From: Phenylobacterium sp. Root1290
Lineage (GTDB): Bacteria; Pseudomonadota; Alphaproteobacteria; Caulobacterales; Caulobacteraceae
Direction of reading: 5' to 3'
NCBI RefSeq assembly: GCF_001425305.1
Contig: NZ_LMEE01000001.1
Location: 260,646 to 324,645, forward strand
Length of the DNA: 64,000 bases
Part shown: positions 27,110 through 35,936 of the stretch, piece after piece
Layout: each line of letters opens with the position of its first letter
Numbering within the stretch: position 1 is the first letter of the stretch
Program-made: the position numbers and the translations under genes
Notes under the pieces: generated by a model
Told to the model about the DNA's origin: nothing
What the model saw: only the letters and a program-made list of their open reading frames with translations
Databases searched by the model: none

Positions 27110-27646
27110 CTAGGCGTAGGTCATCTGCGAGTCATCGCGTGTGGAATGCCGTCGGGGCGGGACCAGGTCATAGTCCAGGAGCTCGGCGAGGCGACCGCGA
27201 GCGCGGCTGACACGGCTTTTCAATGTGCCGACGGCGCAGCCGCAAACTTCGGCGGCCTCCTCGTAACTTAGGCCGGCGATTACGACGAGCAGCAGCGCGT
27301 CGCGGGTATTGGGGGTCAGCCTGTCGAGCGATCGTAGCAGGTCTCCAAACTGGACCTGCCACTCCTGGGACGGCGTGCACGCCAGTTGGGCGGTGAGGCG
27401 ACCATCGACATCCTGCACGACCAGCTGGCGGCGGGCATGTCCAGAATAGAAGACGTTGCGGAGAATCTTGTAGAGCCAGGCTTTGAGGTTGGTCCCGGGC
27501 TGATAGGCGTCGCGAAACCGCCAAGCCCTGACCAAGGTGTCCTGAACGAGGTCATCGGCCTCTGAGCGGGACCGAGTGAGACTCATCGCGTAAGCGCGCA
27601 TCAGCGGTATCAAAGCCACGACATCGTTTGGGAATCCGTCCGCCAT
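27110..27646 (-). CDS. ECF sigma factor, EcfG/SigT-like
   Basis: 178 residues; AGGAGGG eight nt before the ATG. Region 2: LMRAYAMSLTRSRSEADDLVQDTLVRAW, then FRDAYQPGTNLKAWLYKIL and the RNVFYS segment typical of EcfG. Region 4: LSYEEAAEVCGCAVGTLKSRVSRARGRL. EcfG directs the alphaproteobacterial general stress response and is normally encoded beside nepR and phyR; neither is present here, so this is a paralogue. The matched promoter just downstream suggests it drives the barrel gene and possibly the convergent fibre-like operon. Confidence 0.92.
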   Translation of the reverse strand: MADGFPNDVVALIPLMRAYAMSLTRSRSEADDLVQDTLVRAWRFRDAYQPGTNLKAWLYKILRNVFYSGHARRQLVVQDVDGRLTAQLACTPSQEWQVQFGDLLRSLDRLTPNTRDALLLVVIAGLSYEEAAEVCGCAVGTLKSRVSRARGRLAELLDYDLVPPRRHSTRDDSQMTYA

Positions 27647-28116
27647 AGGCGCAGCCCTCCTGTGCAGGGGTTCTTGCCCCTGTCTGCCCGTTCCTCCCCC
27701 TGTCCGAAGATTGAGCGCCAGCAGCCGTGTCGGCCGGTGCGCCCTGCGTCAGATAACGGCGTTACTACTCGCCTATCGGAGCGTATTCAAGACGTGTGAT
27801 GGTGTTGTGGGGTTTCGACCTGAGGTAAGCCTTTCGTTTTGTCCAGATCCCGGCGCCAAGTGAGGTTTGTATAGTTCCGCTTGTTAAGGCGAATTAAAGT
27901 CGCGTTACATGTCGTGTGCTTAAGCTGTTGTGGAGTATTGCGTATATGTGGTCGATATTTCCGTTCAATTTGATTTTGATGTCTTGTCCATGAGGCGAGC
28001 GTTTTCCGGGGGTTAGGGGCGAGGGTTGCGCACATCGCCTGGAAGCAGCTAACCCCAGGGTGGATGCGCCGTATGGCGCGGCGCGGAGTCGTGACCCTTG
28101 GATAATCGGCACTGAC
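27647..28116 (+). other. AT-rich divergent intergenic region
   Basis: 470 nt with no supportable gene. Nearest the sigma gene is a hairpin CAGGGG-TTCTTG-CCCCTG (27665-27682). About 27780-28000 is markedly richer in A/T than its surroundings, with TTAAGGCGAATTAA at ~27885-27898 (a CtrA-like site with a 6-nt instead of 7-nt spacer). GGGGTTAG (28009-28016) and CTAACCCC (28049-28056) form a distant inverted repeat before the aldo-keto reductase. Confidence 0.5.
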
Positions 28117-29031
28117 ATGCGCTACCGTGCCCTTGGCGAGACCGGGCTTACCGTTTCGGAGATCGGCTTCGGGTGCGCCAGCTGGTGGGGAAAGAAGGCT
28201 TTTGACGAGGCGCAGGCGCTATCGCTCGTTCATGCGGCCCTCGATCACGGCGTGACCTTCTTCGACACCGGAGCAGCCTACTCGGGCGGCGAGGCCGAGC
28301 CGCGACTTGGCCGCGCCTTGAGGGGCCGGGCGTTGCACGACGTGATCGTCGCGACGAAGGCGGGGACCTTTCATGACGGTCGCCGAGTCGCGCGTGACTT
28401 TCGGCCGTCCGCCATCGTCGCCAGCGTCGAGCGCAGCCTGCGAAATCTCGGGATGGAGGCGCTGCCGCTGCTTCAGCTGCACGGGCCTGCGGTCCCTGAA
28501 CTGAACGACGAGATGCTGGGCGCCCTGGAGGGCTTGAAGCAGCGCGGGCTGGTTCGGGCGATCGGGGCCAACAGCTTCGATCCGGCCGTGATCGAGCACA
28601 TCATCGGCCTGCCCAGCTTCGACGTCGTCATGGTCGACTACAACGTCCTGCGTCCTGAGCGCGCTGGGCTGATCGACAGGGCGTCCAGCAGGGGTAAGGG
28701 CGTTCTGGCGGGCATGGCGCTGGCCATGGGACATGCGAACGGCCAGGTGCTGCGCCTGCGCGCGCCTAGGGACGTCTGGTACGCGCTGCGGGCGCTGAAG
28801 AACCACCGGTCGGACATCGCCAAGGGCGCACTGTTCGGGTTCCTTGGCGATTTGCCTGACATGACCGCGGCCCAGGCTGCGCTCGCCTATGTCCTGGCCG
28901 ACGAAAACGTATCTTGCGCGGTGGTGGGTACCACGAGGATGGCCCACCTCATCGAGAACCTGGCCGCCTCCGGCAGCACGCTGACGCCTACGGTCCTCGC
29001 CCAGATCCGCCAGGCGCAAGGATTGGAGTGA
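28117..29031 (+). CDS. Aldo/keto reductase
   Basis: 304 residues from the ATG at 28117 (MRYRALGETGLTVSEIGFG), the conserved N-terminus of the family; an upstream in-frame ATG is rejected. Tetrad residues are visible as Asp and Tyr in FFDTGAAYSGGEAEPRLGRAL, Lys in VIVATKAG and His in LLQLHGP. NADPH binding is suggested by VVGTTRMAHLIENLAA near the C-terminus. It reduces aldehydes or ketones; the substrate is unknown. It is followed 4 nt later by the deaminase gene. Confidence 0.88.
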   Translation: MRYRALGETGLTVSEIGFGCASWWGKKAFDEAQALSLVHAALDHGVTFFDTGAAYSGGEAEPRLGRALRGRALHDVIVATKAGTFHDGRRVARDFRPSAIVASVERSLRNLGMEALPLLQLHGPAVPELNDEMLGALEGLKQRGLVRAIGANSFDPAVIEHIIGLPSFDVVMVDYNVLRPERAGLIDRASSRGKGVLAGMALAMGHANGQVLRLRAPRDVWYALRALKNHRSDIAKGALFGFLGDLPDMTAAQAALAYVLADENVSCAVVGTTRMAHLIENLAASGSTLTPTVLAQIRQAQGLE

Positions 29032-29035
29032 CCCC

Positions 29036-29503
29036 ATGTCGACGGACGCGGAGTTTCTGAACCAGGCCGTGAATCTGGCCATGGCCAATGTGATCGAGCA
29101 AGGCGGGCGGCCGTTCGGCGCCGTCTTGGTCAAGGATGGCGAGGTCATTGCTTCGGGCGTCAATGAGATCGGCGTCACCGGAGACCCGACCGCCCATGCC
29201 GAGTTGTCGGCGATGCGCAAGGCGGCCCAAGTGCTCGGGACGCCGCGGCTGGATGGCTGCGTCGTCTACGCCAGCGGCCAGCCTTGCCCGATGTGCCTGG
29301 CGGCCATGCACATGACCGGCGTGAGGGCGGTCCGATACTGCTACTCCAACGCCGACGGCGAGCCCTTCGGTCTCTCCACCGCGCCGGTCTATGCGCAGAT
29401 GGCCAAACCGCTGGCCGAGCAGGCGATAGATATTCGCCACGACCCCGTCGGCGCGGCGGGCGCACCGCTCTATGCGGCTTGGAAGGCGCGGCAGATCACC
29501 TGA
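29036..29503 (+). CDS. Nucleoside/guanine deaminase family protein
   Basis: 155 residues of the cytidine-deaminase-like fold. Zinc ligands are His54 and catalytic Glu56 in PTAHAELSA, and Cys84 and Cys87 in PCPMC. GRPFGAVLVKDGE is the substrate-side strand typical of guanine and tRNA-adenosine deaminases. The FGLSTAPVYAQM tail resembles guanine-deaminase-like proteins more than TadA. It is co-transcribed with the aldo/keto reductase. Confidence 0.85.
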   Translation: MSTDAEFLNQAVNLAMANVIEQGGRPFGAVLVKDGEVIASGVNEIGVTGDPTAHAELSAMRKAAQVLGTPRLDGCVVYASGQPCPMCLAAMHMTGVRAVRYCYSNADGEPFGLSTAPVYAQMAKPLAEQAIDIRHDPVGAAGAPLYAAWKARQIT

Positions 29504-29623
29504 CAATCGAACTTAGTTTGGATTCAAAGGGTTGTTGTGACGGCCGTCGGATTGGGCTTCCATCCCTCCAACGGCGCCGGCGGTAGCTGCGACCAGGCGT
29601 CGATCGCATAGGGAGATCGCGCG

Positions 29624-30883
29624 ATGGCTGACGGCGCCATGAAACTGGCCGACGAGGCGAGGGCCAGGGCCTATTCGCTTCCTCTGGACGAATTTCACCC
29701 GGGGGATCCCGACCTCTTCCGCACAGATACGCATTGGCCGTTCTTCGAACGGTTGCGCCGTGAGGACCCGGTCCACTGGTGCAAGGACAGCGAGTTCGGC
29801 CCGTATTGGTCGATCACCAAGTTCAACGACATCATGGCCGTCGACACCAACCATGGCGTCTTCTCCTCCGAGGCGGCGCTGGGAGGCATCACCATCCGGG
29901 ATGCGCGCCCCGATCTGCGCCGACCCAGCTTCATCGCGATGGATCCGCCCAAGCACGACGTCCAGCGCAAGACCGTCAGCCCCGTGGTGTCGCCGGCTAA
30001 CCTGCAGGTCCTGGAATCCATCATCCGCGAGCGGGCGGGGCGCATCCTCGACAAGCTGCCGGTCGGTGAGACCTTCGACTGGGTCGACCGCGTGTCCATC
30101 GAGTTGACGACACAGATGCTGGCGACCCTCTTCGACTATCCGTTCGAGCACCGTCGGCGCCTGACCCGCTGGTCGGACGTGGCGACCACCATCCCGATGC
30201 CCGGCGCTCTTTGCGAGACGGAGGAGGCGCGCCAAGCCGAACTGATGGAGTGCCTGGCGAGCTTCACCGAGCTGTGGAACCAGCGGGTCAATGCTCCGCC
30301 CACCGGCGACCTGATCTCGATGCTCGCGCATGGCGAGGCGACGCGGAACATGAGCCCCGACGAGTATCTCGGGAACATCATCCTGCTGATCGTCGGCGGC
30401 AACGACACCACTCGCAACTCGATCAGCGGCGGACTGCTAGCGCTGAACCAGAACCCCGACGAGTACGCCAAGCTGCGCGCTAACCCCGCGCTGATCCCAT
30501 CGATGGTGTCGGAGATCATTCGCTGGCAGACGCCGCTTGCGCACATGCGTCGGACGGCGCTGCAGGACATCGAGCTGGGCGGCAAGCAGATCCGCAAGGG
30601 CGACAAGGTCGTGATGTGGTACGTCTCTGGCAATCGCGACGACGAGGTCATCGAGAACCCCAACGCCTTCATCATCGACCGCGATCGGGCCCGCCAGCAC
30701 TTGTCGTTCGGCTTCGGCATCCATCGCTGCGTCGGCAATCGCCTCGCCGAGATGCAGCTGCGCATTGTCTGGGAGGAAATCCTCAAGCGGTTCAAGCATG
30801 TGGAGGTCGTCGCAGAACCCACACGCGTGCGCTCCAGCTTCGTGAAGGGCTACGAGACGCTGCCCGTGCGCATTCACGCCTAG
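29624..30883 (+). CDS. Cytochrome P450, CYP153-type alkane hydroxylase
   Basis: 419 residues, with GGAGATC before the ATG. The heme-binding loop is FGFGIHRCVGN with Cys369. The I helix is LLIVGGNDTTRNS, and the ExxR is EIIRW. Stretches such as FIAMDPPKHDVQRKTVSP, VDRVSIELTTQMLATLF and LISMLAHGEATRNM are as in CYP153A enzymes, which hydroxylate terminal positions of medium-chain alkanes. CYP153 needs a ferredoxin and ferredoxin reductase; neither is adjacent. The Baeyer-Villiger enzyme downstream suggests shared hydrocarbon/ketone catabolism. Confidence 0.92.
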   Translation: MADGAMKLADEARARAYSLPLDEFHPGDPDLFRTDTHWPFFERLRREDPVHWCKDSEFGPYWSITKFNDIMAVDTNHGVFSSEAALGGITIRDARPDLRRPSFIAMDPPKHDVQRKTVSPVVSPANLQVLESIIRERAGRILDKLPVGETFDWVDRVSIELTTQMLATLFDYPFEHRRRLTRWSDVATTIPMPGALCETEEARQAELMECLASFTELWNQRVNAPPTGDLISMLAHGEATRNMSPDEYLGNIILLIVGGNDTTRNSISGGLLALNQNPDEYAKLRANPALIPSMVSEIIRWQTPLAHMRRTALQDIELGGKQIRKGDKVVMWYVSGNRDDEVIENPNAFIIDRDRARQHLSFGFGIHRCVGNRLAEMQLRIVWEEILKRFKHVEVVAEPTRVRSSFVKGYETLPVRIHA

Positions 30884-30967
30884 CCTGACGCGACGGCGCC
30901 CTTTCCCTGGGCCGCGAGAGGCGTAGTCTTCTCGCATAACAACGATAATCCAGGGCGGAGACGTGTC

Positions 30968-32887
30968 ATGGCGGTGGACCTCGGGCCTCTCGACCAGGCG
31001 TTGGAAACGGCGCATTTGCCGGCGCTTTCGGCCGCGCTCGTTCACTTGACCGGTGATCCAGGCTGGCTGCGGGATGAGTGGCGTCCAGCCTACACGCCGC
31101 TGTCACGTGGCGAGACGGGGGTGCCCGAGGGAGAGCAGGCGAAGATGCGCCAGCTCGCCAAGACAGCGATCACCGACTTCCTGACCGGCAAAAAACCCAT
31201 GGCGGCGACGCCGTCGCCGGAGATGGTGCGTCGGATGATGAGCTTCGTCGCGGGCGCCGACATTCCCGACGGCTATGGCGAGTTCCTGACTGACGAACTG
31301 GCGCTGGACGGTCACTCCTCGAAGGATCCGGTCTGGTCGCCTGAAGTGAAGACCGTGGCCCGGCGGCTGCATGTGCTGGTCGTCGGCGCTGGGATGTCCG
31401 GTCTGCTGACCGCCCTGCGGCTCGATCAGGCCGGGGTGCCGTTCCAGGTCGTCGACAAGAACGCCGATGTCGGCGGGACCTGGCTGGAAAACACCTATCC
31501 GGGCTGTCGCGTCGACTCTTCCAACCACATGTACTCCTACAGCTTCGAGCCGAACCACTCCTGGCCGCAGCACTTTTCGACCCAGCCGGTGCTGCTGGAC
31601 TACTTCCGCGGTGTCGCGGCCAAGCACGACCTGAAGAAGCACATCCGGTTCTCGACCACCGTCGAGGAGATGGTCTGGGATGACCGGCGCGGAGTGTGGA
31701 AGGTGCGCCTGAACACGCCAGCCGGCGTCGAGCATGTCGAGGCGAACGCCGTTGTGACCGCGGTCGGGCAGCTCAATCGCCCGCGTTATCCGGAGATCAC
31801 GGGGCGCGAACGCTTTGCCGGCCCGGCGTTCCACTCGGCCGAATGGCGTCAGGACGTAGATCTGACCGGCAAGCGCGTGGCGGTGATCGGGACGGGAGCC
31901 AGCGCCTATCAATTCGTGCCCGAGATCGCCGACAAGGTCGGCAGCCTGACTGTCTTTCAGCGCACGCCGCCGTGGGGCTTTCCCGTGCCGCACTATCACG
32001 AGGACGTCCCCGAGGGGATGAACTGGCTGATGGAGCACGTGCCGTTCTACGACAAATGGTACCGCTTCTGGATGTTCTGGATGGTGACCGACGGCCTCTT
32101 GCCGATGGTCACGGCCGATCCGGGCTGGAACGGTCCGCCGACGGCGGTGAGCGAACTGAACCAGGGCTTCCGCGACATGATCGCCATGGCGATCGCCGCC
32201 CAGGCGCCTGACCGGCCTGACTTGGTTGAGAAGGTCATTCCGACCTATCCGGTCGGCGGCAAGCGTTCGCTGCTGGACAACGGCGTCTGGATGGCCGCGC
32301 TGCAGCGGCCGAACGTCGAACTGGTAAGCGACGGCATCACCGAGATCACCGAGACGGGCATCGTCACCGCGGACGGGACGTCGCGCGACTTCGACGTCAT
32401 CATCTATGGCACCGGGTTCTACGCCTCGAAGTTCCTTTGGCCGATGAAGATCAAGGGCCGTGGGGGCGCGGACCTGCATGAGACCTGGGGCGGCGACGCG
32501 CGCGCCTATCTGGGCATGACCACGCCCGGCTTCCCCAACCTGTTTATGATCTATGGTCCGAACACGAACATCGTCGTCAACGGCTCGATCATCTTCTTCT
32601 CCGAGTGCAGCGTGCGCTACATCGTCGGCTGCCTAAAGCTTCTGGCGGAGACCGGCGCGGTGGCCATGGAGCCGCGGCGCGACGTGCACGACGCCTTCAA
32701 CGATCGGGTCGATGCGGGCAACAGCCTGATGGCCTGGGGCGCCCCACAGGTGAGCAGCTGGTACAAGAGCGAGAGCGGGCGCGTCAGCCAGAACTGGCCG
32801 TTCGCCTTGATCGACTACTGGCGCGCGACTCTCGCGCCTGACCCGAACGATTTCGTGCTGACCAAGAACGCCGAGTTGGTCAGCTAG
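30968..32887 (+). CDS. Baeyer-Villiger monooxygenase (HAPMO-like)
   Basis: 639 residues, GGAG upstream of the ATG. Two Rossmann motifs: FAD site VVGAGMSGLLTAL (after a ~135-residue N-terminal extension) and NADPH site VIGTGASAYQF. Between them lies the type I fingerprint FxGxxxHxxxW, here FAGPAFHSAEW. The length and N-terminal extension match 4-hydroxyacetophenone monooxygenase rather than the ~540-residue cyclohexanone type. It converts ketones to esters with NADPH and O2. It lies 85 nt after the P450 gene and 11 nt before the GFA gene. Confidence 0.92.
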   Translation: MAVDLGPLDQALETAHLPALSAALVHLTGDPGWLRDEWRPAYTPLSRGETGVPEGEQAKMRQLAKTAITDFLTGKKPMAATPSPEMVRRMMSFVAGADIPDGYGEFLTDELALDGHSSKDPVWSPEVKTVARRLHVLVVGAGMSGLLTALRLDQAGVPFQVVDKNADVGGTWLENTYPGCRVDSSNHMYSYSFEPNHSWPQHFSTQPVLLDYFRGVAAKHDLKKHIRFSTTVEEMVWDDRRGVWKVRLNTPAGVEHVEANAVVTAVGQLNRPRYPEITGRERFAGPAFHSAEWRQDVDLTGKRVAVIGTGASAYQFVPEIADKVGSLTVFQRTPPWGFPVPHYHEDVPEGMNWLMEHVPFYDKWYRFWMFWMVTDGLLPMVTADPGWNGPPTAVSELNQGFRDMIAMAIAAQAPDRPDLVEKVIPTYPVGGKRSLLDNGVWMAALQRPNVELVSDGITEITETGIVTADGTSRDFDVIIYGTGFYASKFLWPMKIKGRGGADLHETWGGDARAYLGMTTPGFPNLFMIYGPNTNIVVNGSIIFFSECSVRYIVGCLKLLAETGAVAMEPRRDVHDAFNDRVDAGNSLMAWGAPQVSSWYKSESGRVSQNWPFALIDYWRATLAPDPNDFVLTKNAELVS

Positions 32888-32898
32888 GGGAGGCGGCG

Positions 32899-33309
32899 AT
32901 GAGCGAACTTCAGGGAGGCTGCGCCTGCGGCAAGGTCCGCTACCGGATCAGCCAGCCGCCGATGGGCGTCGGCGTCTGTCACTGCCGGCAATGCCAGTAC
33001 AGTTCTGGCGGCGGACCCAACTATGTCGCGCTGGTGATGCGCGACGGCTTCGAACTTACGAGTGGTGAGGCGAAGACGTTCGCCAGTCCGGGCGGCAGCG
33101 GCCAGGACGTGCTGCGTGCCTTCTGCCCCGATTGCGGCACGCCGCTCTATTCCGACCCGGTGTCCATTCCGTTCCTGGCGGTGAAGCTGGGCGGTCTGGA
33201 TGATCCGTCCATTCTGTCGCCGGGCATGCACATTTGGACCGTAGAGGCGCCCTCCTGGCACCAGATGACGCCTGGGCTGCCGGCGTTCGAGCGCGGCCCG
33301 CCTGGTTAG
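32899..33309 (+). CDS. GFA/CENP-V family zinc protein
   Basis: 136 residues with the family zinc ligands: CACGKVRY near the N-terminus, CHCRQCQ (27-33) and FCPDCGTPL. The family includes the glutathione-dependent formaldehyde-activating enzyme, but most members have no assigned reaction. It starts 11 nt after the monooxygenase and is probably co-transcribed with it. Confidence 0.88.
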   Translation: MSELQGGCACGKVRYRISQPPMGVGVCHCRQCQYSSGGGPNYVALVMRDGFELTSGEAKTFASPGGSGQDVLRAFCPDCGTPLYSDPVSIPFLAVKLGGLDDPSILSPGMHIWTVEAPSWHQMTPGLPAFERGPPG

Positions 33310-33395
33310 CTGGCAGCTGTGGGATCGTACCCGGGGACTTTGGTCACGTCGCACGAGTATGCTGCCGGTAGATCGTTGCTCCGGAGATTCCTCGA

Positions 33396-33965
33396 ATGCC
33401 CCTGAAGCTCAATGTCATCGTCTGCTCGACCCGTCCGGGGCGCGTGGGCATCTCCATCGGCCGTTGGTTCGAGGAGTACGCCAAGGCTCATGGCGGCTTT
33501 GACGTGAGCCTTGAGGACCTGGCGGACTATAACCTTCCGGTCTTCGACGAGCCTCACCACCCGCGCATGCGGAAATATGAGCACGACCACACCAAGGCCT
33601 GGAGCGCGAGCGTGGAGAGCGCCGACGCCTTCGTGTTCGTGACGCCCGAGTACAATTTCGGGCCGCCGCCCTCGCTGGTGAACGCGATGAACTACCTGGT
33701 GCTGGAGTGGCAGAACAAGGTCGCCGGCTTTGTGAGCTATGGCGGCGCGTCGGGCGGGCTCCGGGCCACGCAGGCCGAGAAGCTGATGATGACCAGCTTC
33801 AAGATCATGCCCCTGCCCGAGCAGGTCATGATCCCGATGTTTCCCCAGCATATCGACGACGAAAAGCGCTTCACGCCGAACGACCTTCATCTGGCGTCGG
33901 CCAAGACCATGCTCGACGAGTTGGCCCGCTGGGCGGGTGCGCTGAAGACGATGCGGGGAAACTAG
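33396..33965 (+). CDS. NADPH-dependent FMN reductase family protein
   Basis: 189 residues, flavodoxin-like fold: LNVIVCSTRPGRVG phosphate-binding loop, FVFVTPEYNFGPPPSLVNAMNYL flavin-binding segment and VSYGGASGGLRA. It could supply reduced flavin or act as a quinone reductase. It ends with a 4-nt overlap with the convergent membrane-protein gene. Confidence 0.87.
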   Translation: MPLKLNVIVCSTRPGRVGISIGRWFEEYAKAHGGFDVSLEDLADYNLPVFDEPHHPRMRKYEHDHTKAWSASVESADAFVFVTPEYNFGPPPSLVNAMNYLVLEWQNKVAGFVSYGGASGGLRATQAEKLMMTSFKIMPLPEQVMIPMFPQHIDDEKRFTPNDLHLASAKTMLDELARWAGALKTMRGN

Positions 33966-34579
33966 GCGCGGCGGCGCAGCAGGCGGTCGAGCAGAACGAA
34001 GCCCAGCCCGACCGCCAGGAAGAAGGCGCTCATCACCGCCATGTTCACCACGACCTTGCCCAGGCCGAGGTCCGTCACGTTGAGGAACGGGTAGGGGTAG
34101 AAGCCCGTCAGCGGCCCGCGCGCCAGGCTGTAGAGGCCGAACGCCAGGGGGAACAGGAGCCAGGGAGCCGCCGAGCTCGCGCGCAGCGTCCCCTTCGGGG
34201 TGAAGATCAGCCAATCCAGCAGGAACAGGGTGGGCGTCACGTAGTGCAGGGTCACGTCGGCGACCCATTGCAGTCCCTCGGGCTTCCAGAGGCCCTGCAG
34301 GATGACGATGTAGGTGGCGGCCGTGACGCTCGTATAGAGAACGACCGCCGTGCGTACGGTTGGCGCGCTGAAGAAGCGGCCCAGCGGACTGGCGGGCGCG
34401 ACCGTGGGCGCCGAGAGCGCCGCCCCCGCCAGCAGATTGCTGAGGATCGTGAAGTAGCTGAAGAAGTTGACCGTGCGTGTCGCGAAGGCCGGGCCTGTCT
34501 GGCCCTGGACGATGAGATAATACTGAAGCAGCAGCCCGAACCAGACCACCAGCGCAGCCAGACTGCGGTAGGTTCTCAT
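33962..34579 (-). CDS. Pr6Pr-family membrane protein
   Basis: 205 residues with six hydrophobic segments. NFFSYFTILSNLLAG near the N-terminus and the HYVTPTLFLLDWLIF segment are conserved in the Pr6Pr (Proteobacterial 6-TM) family. YPYPFLNV also fits. No biochemical function is known for the family. Confidence 0.82.
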   Translation of the reverse strand: MRTYRSLAALVVWFGLLLQYYLIVQGQTGPAFATRTVNFFSYFTILSNLLAGAALSAPTVAPASPLGRFFSAPTVRTAVVLYTSVTAATYIVILQGLWKPEGLQWVADVTLHYVTPTLFLLDWLIFTPKGTLRASSAAPWLLFPLAFGLYSLARGPLTGFYPYPFLNVTDLGLGKVVVNMAVMSAFFLAVGLGFVLLDRLLRRRA

Positions 34580-34679
34580 CTGTCTTCTCCCATCGACAGC
34601 GCAGGTGACCGCGTGTCGTGGGGAATGGTCAAGCCTGTGGAGGGCGCGAGGCCGTCTCGGTGACCGCCTCGCCTTGGCG

Positions 34680-35351
34680 CTAAACCCTGACGGCGGCCCG
34701 CGCGGCGCGTCGTGCGGATCGGATCGCCGCGCCGGTCATGCCAAAGCCTATGATCATGATCGCCCACGTGGTGGGTTCGGGAACCCCGGTCAGAGTCGCT
34801 GACGAGTTCGCGTAGTCCCAGGTCCCCTTGAAGCCCTGCGTGCCGTAGGTGTTGCCATAGAGGCCTTCGCCCGGCTCGATGCGGAAGTCGGACAGTCGGA
34901 ACACCGGAACCGTATCGGTCCAGGTCGGCACCATCACGCCGGACACGCCGGTCACCTTGCCGCCGGCGAAGGTGATGGAGGGATCGGCGTAGAAGTTCTC
35001 GTCGTCCACGTAGATCGGAAAGCCATCGTACATCTCGTGGCCGGAGTTCCACGTCAGCCCGCCCACGTCGAGCCGCCAGAATTCGTCGCCGCCGGTCGGC
35101 AGGCCATAGAGCCCGGCCAGGAAGCCGCCGCCCTGGGCGAAGGCTCGGTCAGCGTTGAAGCGTGCGGTCAGGGTGACGGTGTTTCCGGTGGCGAGATTCG
35201 GATCGACGCCGGTGTTGAGGTCCGACGGGCCGTAGCCCAGTTCGCTGACCAGTTCTCCCGTGAGGGTGACATCGTAAAAACGGGCCGCCTCAGCGGACCC
35301 GGACCAAAGAAACGCCGCCGCGGCGAGGACCGGCACATGGACTTTAAGCAT
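34680..35351 (-). CDS. PEP-CTERM (PEPxxWA) sorted secreted protein
   Basis: 223 residues from the ATG at 35351 (GGGAG seven nt upstream). A signal peptide ends near AEAARF. The C-terminal sorting signal VPEPTTWAIMIIGFG plus an Arg-rich tail (RSARRAARAAVR) is the PEPxxWA-CTERM form common in alphaproteobacteria. Exosortase would cleave it and attach it at the surface; no exosortase gene lies in this window. The core is a beta-rich domain of ~170 residues with no recognised function. Confidence 0.85.
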   Translation of the reverse strand: MLKVHVPVLAAAAFLWSGSAEAARFYDVTLTGELVSELGYGPSDLNTGVDPNLATGNTVTLTARFNADRAFAQGGGFLAGLYGLPTGGDEFWRLDVGGLTWNSGHEMYDGFPIYVDDENFYADPSITFAGGKVTGVSGVMVPTWTDTVPVFRLSDFRIEPGEGLYGNTYGTQGFKGTWDYANSSATLTGVPEPTTWAIMIIGFGMTGAAIRSARRAARAAVRV

Positions 35352-35537
35352 GGCAATACTCCCTAAGGTGGAGAAAGCGGACGTTAACCACCACCTCAAG
35401 TCAAGCTGAGCCGTTCCACATTTCGGTCATATTTGCGGGCGCGTGGCCTGCACGCCTCAAGCATCCGCCGGAGACGAAAGCGGGTCGCGAGCGCGTAGTC
35501 GCACTAGCGATTAAGTTTTTGAGATTTCAGGAAGAAG

Positions 35538-35614
<77 letters not shown>

Positions 35615-35936
35615 GTGACGGCGACGTCGCCGCGAGGGGCGTCTGATATGACCCCACATGAATCGTGTCAACGACCAATCTCGCGCAGCTGTGGATAAGC
35701 CGCCTCGACCTGCATTTTTCGTCCGAACGGGGCGGGGAGGGACTTAAGTCCTGCGAGTGATTATCAATCGTAATTTCTCCGCAACCGAAGAACTGTGAGC
35801 CTGGATCACAGGCGCGCGGCGCGGATTTAACAGACGATGCAGGTTGCGCGCGTTTGCGATACCACCGGTCGCACCACGCCGTTTGAACCCTGAGCGATGC
35901 TGGTCTAGAAGGGCGCGCGACTCCTTCGAGGATTCC
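35615..35936 (+). other. Intergenic region upstream of the nuo operon
   Basis: 322 nt without a gene. It should carry the main nuo promoter. A perfect DnaA 9-mer (TGTGGATAA, 35690-35698) and a palindrome ACTTAAGT (35749-35756) are visible; no promoter could be assigned with confidence. Confidence 0.5.

Noticed and set aside
27647..27700. Autoregulatory EcfG promoter of the sigma gene
   Set aside because: A GGAAC is present on the minus strand (27694-27690), but no CGTT follows at 16 or 17 nt.
27885..27898. CtrA binding site TTAA-N6-TTAA
   Set aside because: CtrA sites need a 7-nt spacer; the 7-nt reading gives TAAA for the second half, too weak in an AT-rich stretch.
35690..35698. DnaA box (TGTGGATAA) as sign of an origin or DnaA-controlled nuo promoter
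   Set aside because: A single 9-mer in 64 kb is expected by chance and no further boxes or AT-rich unwinding region accompany it.
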